20,897 nt of DNA from Syntrophaceae bacterium UBA5744 (GTDB taxonomy: Bacteria; Desulfobacterota; Syntrophia; Syntrophales; UBA2192): the NCBI GenBank assembly GCA_002419215.1, contig DIFQ01000041.1:1-20897 (forward strand), in the 5' to 3' direction. Position 1 is the stretch's first letter; each line of letters begins with the position of its first letter. This document shows, one piece after another, positions 6,826 to 14,693 of this stretch. Under the pieces are notes generated by a model. The model made no database searches. It worked only from the letters and a program-made list of their open reading frames with translations, and was not told the DNA's origin. A program made the position numbers and the translations under genes.

Positions 6826-9800
6826 TGGCCCGCACCCTCGACGCCACTCTTGCCGCATCCCAGGGCAGCCAGTCCCGGCGCCCCATCGTGGAGATCGTCA
6901 GCCAGCAGCGCGACGCAGACATCCCCTTCGACGGGACGCTGTTGACTTCCCTGACCTCGGATGAATACGCGCAGAACGTCCTGCCGCACAGCACGGGCAG
7001 GCTGCTGCTGCTTTATGTCGCGGAGAGCGGCGCTTACAACGTGCTCCGGCTGGGCTACACGGACACGGCCCGGACGGTGTTCACCTACGTCGATTTCGGA
7101 AGCAGAACCACGGGCGACCAGAATATCATCGCCTGCACGCTCTGTGAGCTGACCGGGGGCAACCTCGGGATCGTCGCCCTGGTCAACGATCTGACCAACC
7201 ACGTCTATCGGCTGCACCGCTACATCGTCACGGTCACCGGGGCGGCCGTGTCGAACGCGGAGATCGCGAACTGGAGCCACGACACGTTCACCAGCGACCC
7301 CTGGGTGCAGACCATCGGGACGGACTCTTACCTTCTGGTCTACGCGAAAATCAGCGGCTCGGATTATTACCTGTACAAGCGCACCTCGACGGACTTCGCA
7401 ACTTGGGCGGCTGAGGCTCAACTCAGCATCGGCGGCCTCACTTCGACGTGGAAGATCCGCAACCCGTCCATCATCAAGCTGACGAGCGGTGACCTGTGGC
7501 TGTGGTTCGACGTGTTGGAGGCGACCGGCGCGGGCGGCGAAGAGCTTACGAACCTCTACTATTCTGTCAGCGCGGACGGCGGTGGGACGTGGGCGAACGC
7601 GGTCAAGGTGACGGCCTATACAGGCTATGGAGAGGTCGGCAGCCATCCGGTCGCGGCCCAGAAGGCTGCGAACCAGATGCACCTCATCTTCACTCGGAAG
7701 GTCGGGGCCCTGCACATGGGCGAGGCGGCTTCCGGTTGGCCGACTGGCGATTGTACGAGTGAGCTTTCTTGGGATTCTGTGAACCGGAAATTATACGCGG
7801 TGAACATCCATGCCCATGCGGGAACAAAGGGTTTGCAGTGCATCGTTAAGATCGACGTGGATACTTGGACGGTCGATCAGTATTGGGACGGCACGACGAC
7901 CCCGGGGTTCCCCTCATTCATCTGCGGAGGGATGAGTGCGGCGTATCATGTCTGGGTCTGGAATCATTTGCATGACGGGCACCTCATCGCTATCACCTGT
8001 TGGGGTGAACGGATGATCTGGCTTCTGGACGGGGAAGCCAACACGATAACCAGCTATTACTTTGACGACAGGCCAGCGCTCAGCGTGACGGCAAACGTCA
8101 CCTATTCTGGGAGCGCGGACTATACTTCAATTCACGGCACTCAGGTCGATGCGGCCAACAACCGAATCTGGGTCCTGATGACGGATTCCTATATCTGGCA
8201 CCCGAAGGTCATGGTCGGATATATCGACACCACGGAGGCTACCCCGGAGTTTCACATCGTGTTCAGTTACACCGGGATCACTTCTGACGAGGCGGTTTCC
8301 CTGGACCCCACTTACGGAGCCAACGGGATGCTCGTTGACGTGGCAGGTGGGTACATCGTTTTAGCTGGAAACTCCGGCGGCTCGTGGGTCGGTGGTTGCT
8401 GGGTTTTTGACATCGACACGGGCGCGTTGATCGACTCGTGGACCAGTTCGGACAGTGATTTCCCCCGGTTCGGGCTTCTCCATGCGACGGTATACAACGG
8501 CAAGATTTATGCGGGTATGGCGAAGTATACGAGCGGTTACAGCCAGAGTTCTTTCCGGGGGCTCGCGGAGCTGGACATCTCGTCTGGAACGGTCGTTCTG
8601 TACCGCCCCTCCTATTGCAGCGACGATGACCACTGGTTCGGGCGGCCGTTTCACCTCAAGGACGGGCTGCTTGCCATGACCCATCACGGGTACGGGGTCG
8701 CTGTTTTCGACACCATCGCGAAGACTTGGACGCTGTACAATAATGCCAGCCTCCCCGGCATGACGGTTGACGGGATCGATTTGAAGAGCGAAGCGCAAAT
8801 TGCTTTTGATTCAACGAATGAAATGATCTTCGTCGGGGACGTGGGCGCATGGGGGGCGAAGGACGATAACGGCGTGTTCATGTTCAGCATCAACGGGTTC
8901 ATCCGGCAGTCCACCCTCAGGATCGGAACGGACCCCGGCGGCGGCTGGTCCTTCGCTGCGGCAGCCCCGCTCGTTCAGGGTTATCTGGACTACGACGCGG
9001 CGGCAGCCGTCGAGCCGGGCTCGTCGACGGCCATGTATGTCTTCTGGACCCGCGAGGAGACGGACGGGGAAAAGAGCATCAAGTGGGACAAGGACGGCTC
9101 TGAGATCGACTTGTCGGCGTTCCTCGTGGCCGGCACGGAGGTCGCTTTCGACAGGGGCATCGACGGCAAGCCCGCTACCCTTTCGTTCACGGTCAGCAAC
9201 GGTCACTTGTTCGATCCGTATAACCTGATGAGCCTTTACAACCTTTACTTGCGAAAGGGCAGGAAGCTCACGCTGCGGTTTGGCGAGGAAATCGGCGGGA
9301 CGGATTATTTCGAGAACCAGGGGACGTTCTACGTCACCGGGACCACGCTCAGTCTTCAGCGCGGGCAATATCCCGTGATGGAGGTCGAGGCGGAGGACGG
9401 CCGGGCGATCTGGGCCAGCGCCCACATTGTGGCCACGGACATTTACAACGATCTCGGCGAGGACATCCTGGACGACCTGATGGCGGACGTGGCGAACCTC
9501 GCCCCGGCGGAGATCGACTTTCCGGCGATGGGAGGGTCATCCTTCGAGATTCAGTGGCTGGACACCACCTTGGACGAGATCGTGAACCAGATATGCAACC
9601 GGCTCGCGCATTTCTTCCGCTTCGACATGGACGGGCAGGCCAGCGCCCGGCCCATTACCAACGCGGGAAGCCTGTCCCACATTTACACGGGGAACGCGGA
9701 TCTGGTGGTTTATTCGCCCGACGACAAATACAGCGACTTCACCAACCGCGTGACGGTGATCGGGCAGGAATTGGACTTCACTCAGCTCACCTTTGACGAA

Positions 9801-10574
9801 GAGCGGATCGCGCAGATTGCCGGGACCATCGGGTGGTGGGGTTGTAAGGCCGACCATGTAATCTGGTTCTCGGAGGACAAGAGCCGTCGGTGCATCAACC
9901 CCCGGATGAATGTCCTTGAAACGGCTTCGAGCATCCCCTTCCAGTTGGCCGGGAACGTGTCCGAGACCATAGAGGAGTGCGGGGTCGGGGATGATAACAA
10001 GTTCTGCACGGTCTACGTCACAGCTCCGAATCTGATCGGGATGCTCGCTGCGTCCCTGGCAATCGCGGTAGGGGGCTGGGCTATCGGCAACTATGCCCCG
10101 CCGACGGGAGGAATGACAATCAGCGTGGGCCGGTGGGTCGAGAAGGCGGGCCTGGTAGCCTGCGTCCTGATTCTCGGCTCGACGGCAAACTACCAGATCG
10201 AAGTCTGGGCGCAGCCGCTGGGCCAGGTGCGGCGGTCGGTGCAGGCGACGTGGGATGACACGGAACACCAGACGGAGATCGGGGCCATCGTCCCTGCGGT
10301 GATCACGGACCCGCTGTGCTATTCCGCGGCGGATTGTCTGGAGGTCGCCACCTTCGAGGGCATGGTCGCCCAGATGCAGAGGCGCCGGGTCACGCTCACG
10401 AAGGTCGCGCACCTGCAAGACGAGGAAGGCGACACGATCCGGCGGGCGCATCCGTACAGCGGCCAGAACATCGACCTGTTCATCACGCGCATCAAGAGGA
10501 CGCTGACGGTTCCGGAACCGGGACAGGGCGGCGGGGCGTTCCTGGACGAGCTCGAGTGCTGGGTGGTCTCATGA
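6825..10574 (+). CDS. Giant tail hub protein with inserted beta-propeller (receptor-binding candidate)
   Basis: This 1249-residue protein is the largest in the window. Residues 1-45 resemble a tail-attachment lead. Residues 45 to about 740 look like beta-propeller repeats: an Asp-box S-A-D-G-G-G-T-W at 249-256 of the sialidase/BNR type, and later units such as F-D-I-D-T-G-A and F-D-T-I-A-K-T-W-T. From about 765 to the end it reads as a tail hub: V-A-F-D-R-G-I-D-G, then beta-strands and K-Y-S-D-F-T-N-R-V-T-V, as in baseplate hub families. One Asp-box does not prove sialidase activity; binding of surface glycan is more likely. The gene starts at a TAATG overlap, and its stop overlaps the next start as ATGA. 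Confidence 0.72.
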   Translation: MARTLDATLAASQGSQSRRPIVEIVSQQRDADIPFDGTLLTSLTSDEYAQNVLPHSTGRLLLLYVAESGAYNVLRLGYTDTARTVFTYVDFGSRTTGDQNIIACTLCELTGGNLGIVALVNDLTNHVYRLHRYIVTVTGAAVSNAEIANWSHDTFTSDPWVQTIGTDSYLLVYAKISGSDYYLYKRTSTDFATWAAEAQLSIGGLTSTWKIRNPSIIKLTSGDLWLWFDVLEATGAGGEELTNLYYSVSADGGGTWANAVKVTAYTGYGEVGSHPVAAQKAANQMHLIFTRKVGALHMGEAASGWPTGDCTSELSWDSVNRKLYAVNIHAHAGTKGLQCIVKIDVDTWTVDQYWDGTTTPGFPSFICGGMSAAYHVWVWNHLHDGHLIAITCWGERMIWLLDGEANTITSYYFDDRPALSVTANVTYSGSADYTSIHGTQVDAANNRIWVLMTDSYIWHPKVMVGYIDTTEATPEFHIVFSYTGITSDEAVSLDPTYGANGMLVDVAGGYIVLAGNSGGSWVGGCWVFDIDTGALIDSWTSSDSDFPRFGLLHATVYNGKIYAGMAKYTSGYSQSSFRGLAELDISSGTVVLYRPSYCSDDDHWFGRPFHLKDGLLAMTHHGYGVAVFDTIAKTWTLYNNASLPGMTVDGIDLKSEAQIAFDSTNEMIFVGDVGAWGAKDDNGVFMFSINGFIRQSTLRIGTDPGGGWSFAAAAPLVQGYLDYDAAAAVEPGSSTAMYVFWTREETDGEKSIKWDKDGSEIDLSAFLVAGTEVAFDRGIDGKPATLSFTVSNGHLFDPYNLMSLYNLYLRKGRKLTLRFGEEIGGTDYFENQGTFYVTGTTLSLQRGQYPVMEVEAEDGRAIWASAHIVATDIYNDLGEDILDDLMADVANLAPAEIDFPAMGGSSFEIQWLDTTLDEIVNQICNRLAHFFRFDMDGQASARPITNAGSLSHIYTGNADLVVYSPDDKYSDFTNRVTVIGQELDFTQLTFDEERIAQIAGTIGWWGCKADHVIWFSEDKSRRCINPRMNVLETASSIPFQLAGNVSETIEECGVGDDNKFCTVYVTAPNLIGMLAASLAIAVGGWAIGNYAPPTGGMTISVGRWVEKAGLVACVLILGSTANYQIEVWAQPLGQVRRSVQATWDDTEHQTEIGAIVPAVITDPLCYSAADCLEVATFEGMVAQMQRRRVTLTKVAHLQDEEGDTIRRAHPYSGQNIDLFITRIKRTLTVPEPGQGGGAFLDELECWVVS

Positions 10575-11701
10575 GGCTTTACGGCGGCAGGCGGATCGCG
10601 AAGGAAGTGAACCGGCGGATCGCGGACTCCCGGGAAATGCGGGACGCCATCGTGATCGACGTGGACCAGACGAACCACTACTGCCGCGTCAAGATTCAGG
10701 GGTCGGACACCCACGTCCGGGCCTATTTCCCCGAGAACTGGGAATCGACCCCTCAGTACCTCAGGCCCGGCAACGCGGTCCGCATCACCCACCCGGGCGG
10801 CAACAAGGCCAGGATCGAGGTGGCAGGGCACGGCTTCCTGCTGCCGACAGCGGTTCCCGGCGGGTCGGTGGCGCCGACGCCCGAGGCGCCGGGCGACGCC
10901 GTCCTGACAGGCTGCTCGTTGGGAGCTACAGATCCGGCCACCCTGGCCGTGACCGTGGCCCCCGGCACGTTCCGCATCGACGAGATCACCTATTCGCTGA
11001 GCGGATTGCTCATGGACAGGCCGGACATCGTCATGGACCGGCTCGACCTCGTGATGGATAGCGTTGGCGCATCGGTCTCTTTCGACGCGGCCAGCGCGAG
11101 CTATTTCCGGTACGATGCTGTCGTGGTCGGCACGGACGGGGTGGCCGAGGTGGTCAAGGGATCCAACTTCGCGGCGGGATCCCCGATCGATCCCCCGGCG
11201 GCCCCGGCGGACCACGTCCGGCTCGGCTGGGTCCTCATTTACCCGAACATGACGGCGATCACGGAATCGGACATCAACCGGCTTTACACGGACCCGCTGC
11301 CGTCCCTGCTGGACGCTGTGGCCAGCGATGGCGACCTTGCCTGGGGGGAGAATTCCTCGACGGTGACGCTGACCATGCGCGACCAGTATGGCAATCCGTA
11401 CAGCCGGGGCGGCGAGGGCTACCTCGTGACGCTGACGTGGAACATCGGCACGGGCAACATCACCATCGGAGGCGTGGCCACCGACGAAACGACCAGCCCG
11501 CTCACCATCCCGATCGTCGGGAACTCGGAAAGCATTTCCTTTGCGCGCTACCAGAACGACCCGTTGGACGGCAGCTATCCCCGGTCGGTCGGGGAGCCGG
11601 ACGATCAGACTGTCGTGTGGAGCTTGAGCGAAGCCTATTCGGGACTGACAACCGCGGTGACCATCCTGCTGCGCAATACAGCCGGCGCGGTCATGTACTG
11701 A
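10571..11701 (+). CDS. Tail spike / OB-fold baseplate protein
   Basis: I start this at ATG 10571, in the ATGA overlap with the hub gene, rather than at upstream in-frame starts buried in the hub. This gives 376 residues. Residues 1-30 are basic and helical. Residues 30-95 have an OB-fold-like strand pattern (A-I-V-I-D-V-D, then Y-C-R-V-K-I-Q-G, then R-I-T-H-P-G-G) as in phage spike and puncturing proteins. A Pro/Gly linker follows, then a beta-rich C-terminal half. Around residues 149-168 a 7-residue unit is repeated: M-D-R-P-D-I-V, M-D-R-L-D-L-V, M-D-S-V-G. The position after the hub supports a tail-tip structural role. The exact family is uncertain. Confidence 0.65.
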   Translation: MRLYGGRRIAKEVNRRIADSREMRDAIVIDVDQTNHYCRVKIQGSDTHVRAYFPENWESTPQYLRPGNAVRITHPGGNKARIEVAGHGFLLPTAVPGGSVAPTPEAPGDAVLTGCSLGATDPATLAVTVAPGTFRIDEITYSLSGLLMDRPDIVMDRLDLVMDSVGASVSFDAASASYFRYDAVVVGTDGVAEVVKGSNFAAGSPIDPPAAPADHVRLGWVLIYPNMTAITESDINRLYTDPLPSLLDAVASDGDLAWGENSSTVTLTMRDQYGNPYSRGGEGYLVTLTWNIGTGNITIGGVATDETTSPLTIPIVGNSESISFARYQNDPLDGSYPRSVGEPDDQTVVWSLSEAYSGLTTAVTILLRNTAGAVMY

Positions 11702-11715
11702 GAAGGAGGGGAATC

Positions 11716-11901
11716 ATGTTTCGCACGTTGGAGCGGATCGCGAAGGCCCTCGAGGGCATCCTGTACGAGGTGCGGGAAATGAGGGCGGAGCAGAAGCGCT
11801 ACATGGAGCTCGCGCAACGGGAGGCGGCAAACGGCCCGAAGCGGATTCTCGAGATATTCGATCAGGCGAAGGCCCTGGTAGGAGGTCAGAAGCATGGGTA
11901 A
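11716..11901 (+). CDS. Small coiled-coil phage protein
   Basis: ATG at 11716 follows AAGGAGGGG, giving 61 residues: M-F-R-T-L-E-R-I-A-K-A-L and so on. The protein is almost entirely charged and helical (E-V-R-E-M-R-A-E-Q-K-R-Y) and would form an amphipathic coiled coil. Longer in-frame starts upstream lie inside the preceding spike gene and lack a ribosome site. The stop overlaps the next gene's start region by 8 nt, with GGAGGT inside this gene serving the next. It could be a trimerisation or assembly helper for the adjacent fibre. No family recognised. Confidence 0.65.
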   Translation: MFRTLERIAKALEGILYEVREMRAEQKRYMELAQREAANGPKRILEIFDQAKALVGGQKHG

Positions 11902-12823
11902 TTACTTCACGGCTTTTGCGGCGGGCGTGACGGCCTTCACGGCGGCGGCGCTGGGGGCACCGCTCGTGACGCTGGACAGGGCGATCACCTACCACAAGGG
12001 GGCTTTTGTCGGATGCGACGGGGTTCTCTCGTGGACTTCGGCCACCGGGGTTCTCGACTGGACGGGCGCGATCCACATCTACTTCACGAGCGCTGCTGGG
12101 AACGCGGTTCACAATTCCATCGCGACGGGGAACATAACCCTGGCAGACGGGGAGTTTTGCTACGTCACGCTCAGCGAGACGAACGATGCGGTCCTCACCA
12201 TGTCCAAGGCCAGCCTGGGCGCGGGGTCCGCGTCCGCGTTCAAGGCGTACAACGTCCTTTGCATGGGCTACCGGAACACGGCTGATGATGGGTTCTACCC
12301 GGAAGAGCTCGCGGGCGTGTTCGCCACGATGCTGGCAGGCGGGAGCTACGTCCAGAAATCGACCTATGACGCGCAGAGCATCCTGGCAGCTGTGTCGGAC
12401 AACACCCCGGTCGCCGTCACGGTGGCCGAACAGCGGATCCTCGGGCGCAAGACGGGCGGGAATATCGCGGCCCTCACGGGCGCGGAGGTCCTCTCCATCT
12501 CCAACGGGATGCAGGCCGGGCAGCAGGCTGTCACCTGCGCGGACAACGTCACCATCGACTGGACGGCAGGGTCCACGGCCTACATGACTTTCGACCGGGA
12601 CGCCGTGGCCGTGACCCTGAGCAACCCGGTCGCCGGCCAGGTTTACCGGTTCCTCGTGAAGCAATCGGCGGGCGGGTCGGACACGCTGAGCTGGTCCACG
12701 ACGGTCAAGTGGCGCGGCGGATCCGCGCCGACCCTGACGACTGCGGGCAACGCCGTCGACATCATCACCTTGGTCTACATCAACTCTGTGTGGTACGGCG
12801 ACGCGGCCTTGAACTTCGCCTAA
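11894..12823 (+). CDS. Phage tail fibre / appendage protein
   Basis: The 309-residue protein has two elements widely seen in phage fibre proteins. One is R-I-L-G-R-K-T-G-G-N-I-A-A-L-T in the middle (about residue 178). The other is a C-terminal W-R-G-G-S-A-P-T-L-T-T-A-G-N-A-V-D-I-I-T block followed by V-Y-I-N-S-V-W-Y-G. The N-terminal half is beta-rich with an Ala/Gly-rich start. GGAGGT lies 8 nt before ATG. The protein is likely a trimeric fibre or its tip, exposed and possibly host-binding. The gene is followed by AAAGGAG for the next fibre gene. The family assignment is by these motifs; the ligand is unknown. Confidence 0.72.
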   Translation: MGNYFTAFAAGVTAFTAAALGAPLVTLDRAITYHKGAFVGCDGVLSWTSATGVLDWTGAIHIYFTSAAGNAVHNSIATGNITLADGEFCYVTLSETNDAVLTMSKASLGAGSASAFKAYNVLCMGYRNTADDGFYPEELAGVFATMLAGGSYVQKSTYDAQSILAAVSDNTPVAVTVAEQRILGRKTGGNIAALTGAEVLSISNGMQAGQQAVTCADNVTIDWTAGSTAYMTFDRDAVAVTLSNPVAGQVYRFLVKQSAGGSDTLSWSTTVKWRGGSAPTLTTAGNAVDIITLVYINSVWYGDAALNFA

Positions 12824-12835
12824 AGGAGAGCTGGC

Positions 12836-14386
12836 ATGAGCACGTTTTACGTTGACAACCAGACCACGAAGGGCGGCGAGGTTTGCTCCCAATGGCAGGC
12901 GAACCACGCCTATTCGCTCGGGGCCCGGTGTGTCTGCACGACAGGCTACGGAACGGAGGCGGCCAGGGCCAGGGTGTTCGAGTGTACGACGGCCGGGACC
13001 TCTCACGCAACGACTCAGCCCACATGGGACACGACGGTCGGCAACACGACGACTGACGGGGGCGTCACCTGGACTTGCCGGGAGCCGACGAGCTGGGACA
13101 ATGCAAGTTGCCTGCTTTTTTATATCACAAACCACGCCGTCGCAGCGGCGGGCGGGGATACCATCCTCGTCCACGAAGCTCACAGCGAAGTCCAGAACTC
13201 TTGTTCGTTCTTGGGCGCAACCACGCTGACTACACCCACGAAGATATATTGTGTGGACAAGGCGGACGATTCACTCTCCGAGGGGGCGCTGATTTATGCT
13301 TATAATGCGGGCAGTGTTGTTTTTAACGGAGGGGCGCTTTACAGCTACGGCGTGAAGTACAAATCAAACTATGACGGGATAAGCTTTACCCACAATGGTC
13401 GGGCGACTCACATTGTTTTGGAGGGCAGCGGGTCTACAGAGATCCTTCACGCAGGTTGGGGTAACGTCCGGCTTTCTGGAAGCGGAGATTACCCAATGGT
13501 TGTAGAGGTTCTCAACGCAAATATAAATATCTCGCCGTATGCCTATGGGTTCGACGGCGGTGTTGGCTGGTTTTCCATGCGTGGCGGAGCGGTTTTATTC
13601 AATGCAGGTGCGGGGTATCTGTATGCCACGCAGGGCGGCGGGTGCCAGCTGTGTTTTGAAGGGGTGGACCTGTCGAGCCTGCCCAGTACGGCTGAACTTC
13701 AAAACGTCAACGGTTCCGCGGGCTGGTATCACGCCCAGAACGGGACTGTGATTCTCAAGGGCTGCAAGCTGCCCTCCACCTTTGCCGGGGGCTTTTCTGC
13801 ACAATACCCACAGAAAATCGGCGCTGGGTATTTCCCCTGGCACCGGCCGAAAGCCCATATGGCTGGCAACGGAAATACGGTCTACGAATTCCGCGAGGAC
13901 AGCTGCATGGGGTATTGCCAGCAGGAAACCACCATCGTCAGGACGGGCGGGGCGTCGAACGGGACCACAAGTCACACGGTGAAGATGGTGTCGAACGATG
14001 GCGCGATTGAATTATTCAACGTGCTCATCGGCTCTGGAATCCTCGGCTGGACGGACTCGACGGACTCGACCACCTTCACTGTCGAGGGCATCTTGGACTC
14101 TGCAACGAATTTGCAGAACGACGAGATCTGGCTGGAATTGCTTTATCCGCTCAACGCCTCGGATCCGCGTTTCGGCGTGGCCATGAGCCGGTGCGCTCCG
14201 CTCGCATCCCCGGCAGACGTGGACGCCTCGACGGAGACGTGGACGACCACGGGGTTGACCAACCCGAACGAGTTCAAGCTGAGCGTCACGGTGACCCCGG
14301 GCAAGGCTGGGCCCATCATCGCCCGGGTCCATCTGGCAAAGGCCTCGACGACGGTCTACATCGACCCGAAGATCACGGAGAGCTGA
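12836..14386 (+). CDS. Tail spike/fibre protein with N-terminal carbohydrate-binding-like module
   Basis: This encodes 516 residues. Residues 15-85 form a W-Q-A-N-H-A-Y-S-L-G-A-R start, then F-E-C-T-T-A-G-T-S-H-A-T-T-Q-P-T-W and D-G-G-V-T-W-T-C. This module recurs in phage structural proteins and resembles chitin/carbohydrate-binding folds. Residues about 90-390 are rich in Gly, Ser, Asn and short hydrophobic strands, consistent with a right-handed beta-helix. Many Cys residues are present. The stretch at about 13240-13640 is visibly more AT-rich than its neighbours, as expected for a swapped host-range cassette. AAGGAG precedes ATG. Likely receptor-binding, possibly glycan-degrading, but no catalytic residues could be identified. 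Confidence 0.68.
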   Translation: MSTFYVDNQTTKGGEVCSQWQANHAYSLGARCVCTTGYGTEAARARVFECTTAGTSHATTQPTWDTTVGNTTTDGGVTWTCREPTSWDNASCLLFYITNHAVAAAGGDTILVHEAHSEVQNSCSFLGATTLTTPTKIYCVDKADDSLSEGALIYAYNAGSVVFNGGALYSYGVKYKSNYDGISFTHNGRATHIVLEGSGSTEILHAGWGNVRLSGSGDYPMVVEVLNANINISPYAYGFDGGVGWFSMRGGAVLFNAGAGYLYATQGGGCQLCFEGVDLSSLPSTAELQNVNGSAGWYHAQNGTVILKGCKLPSTFAGGFSAQYPQKIGAGYFPWHRPKAHMAGNGNTVYEFREDSCMGYCQQETTIVRTGGASNGTTSHTVKMVSNDGAIELFNVLIGSGILGWTDSTDSTTFTVEGILDSATNLQNDEIWLELLYPLNASDPRFGVAMSRCAPLASPADVDASTETWTTTGLTNPNEFKLSVTVTPGKAGPIIARVHLAKASTTVYIDPKITES

Positions 14387-14387
14387 G

Positions 14388-14564
14388 ATGGCAACACCGA
14401 AGCAATACCTCGCGCCGGGGGCTGGCATCGTCAACGAGACGCAGGACGTGGATCAGCAGTACCTGACGCCCGGCGCCGGGATCTTGGCCGAGGCGGAGAC
14501 AGGCGGCGGAGAACCGCCCGAACCTCCTTCCGGAGACGGCGGGCTGTTCTTCTGCCACGGATAA
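14388..14564 (+). CDS. Tiny repeat protein at the end of the tail operon
   Basis: ATG at 14388 lies one base after the stop of the spike gene, with GGAG 7 nt upstream. It encodes 58 residues. Two copies of a short unit are visible: Q-Y-L-A-P-G-A-G-I-V-N-E and Q-Y-L-T-P-G-A-G-I-L-A-E. A Gly/Pro/Glu linker and a hydrophobic end (G-L-F-F-C-H-G) follow. Short Y-L-x-P-G-x-G units occur in small phage virion proteins, so a decoration or fibre accessory role is plausible. The tandem unit, ribosome site and coupling make it likely real despite its size. Confidence 0.68.
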   Translation: MATPKQYLAPGAGIVNETQDVDQQYLTPGAGILAEAETGGGEPPEPPSGDGGLFFCHG

Positions 14565-14609
14565 AAGAAGCCGCCCCGGTCGGAGCGCCAACTCCGCCGA
14601 GGCGAGAGG

Positions 14610-14693
14610 ATGTTCAAGCATCCAAACGGGCCGATTCCCGGCTTCTCCGGGTATATCGGCAGAAAGGAAGGATGCCATGAACAGTCCGCTTAA
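14610..14693 (+). CDS. Possible 27-residue ORF with P-G-F-S-G-Y motif
   Basis: ATG at 14610 is preceded by GAGGCGAGAGG. It encodes 27 residues beginning M-F-K-H-P-N-G-P-I-P-G-F-S-G-Y-I-G-R, then overlaps the methyltransferase start in another frame. The P-G-F-S-G-Y-I core is peptide-like rather than random, but the size and overlap leave it doubtful. It may only serve to couple translation of the methyltransferase. Confidence 0.3.
   Translation: MFKHPNGPIPGFSGYIGRKEGCHEQSA

Larger units (their letters stand above)
1..14564 (+). mobile_element. Prophage tail module (siphovirus-like), left end outside the window
   Basis: About 14.5 kb of same-strand, tightly packed genes follow the classic long-tailed phage order: connector, gp10-like, terminator, major tail, chaperones, tape measure, distal tail, hub, spike and fibres. 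Tail-specific signatures include the tape measure C-terminus, a gp10-like protein and the chaperone frameshift. No sheath or contractile baseplate wedge gene is seen, so a non-contractile tail is inferred. Capsid, terminase, portal, integrase and recognisable lysis genes are not in the window and would lie to the left. The right boundary is uncertain; the methyltransferase at 14677-15441 is probably still phage cargo. It could be a functional prophage, a remnant or a tail-derived particle; the open frames argue against heavy decay. Confidence 0.88.

Noticed and set aside
10316..10570. Upstream extension of the spike protein gene
   Set aside because: It overlaps the end of the hub gene in another frame, while ATG 10571 forms a normal ATGA coupling and begins a sensible protein.
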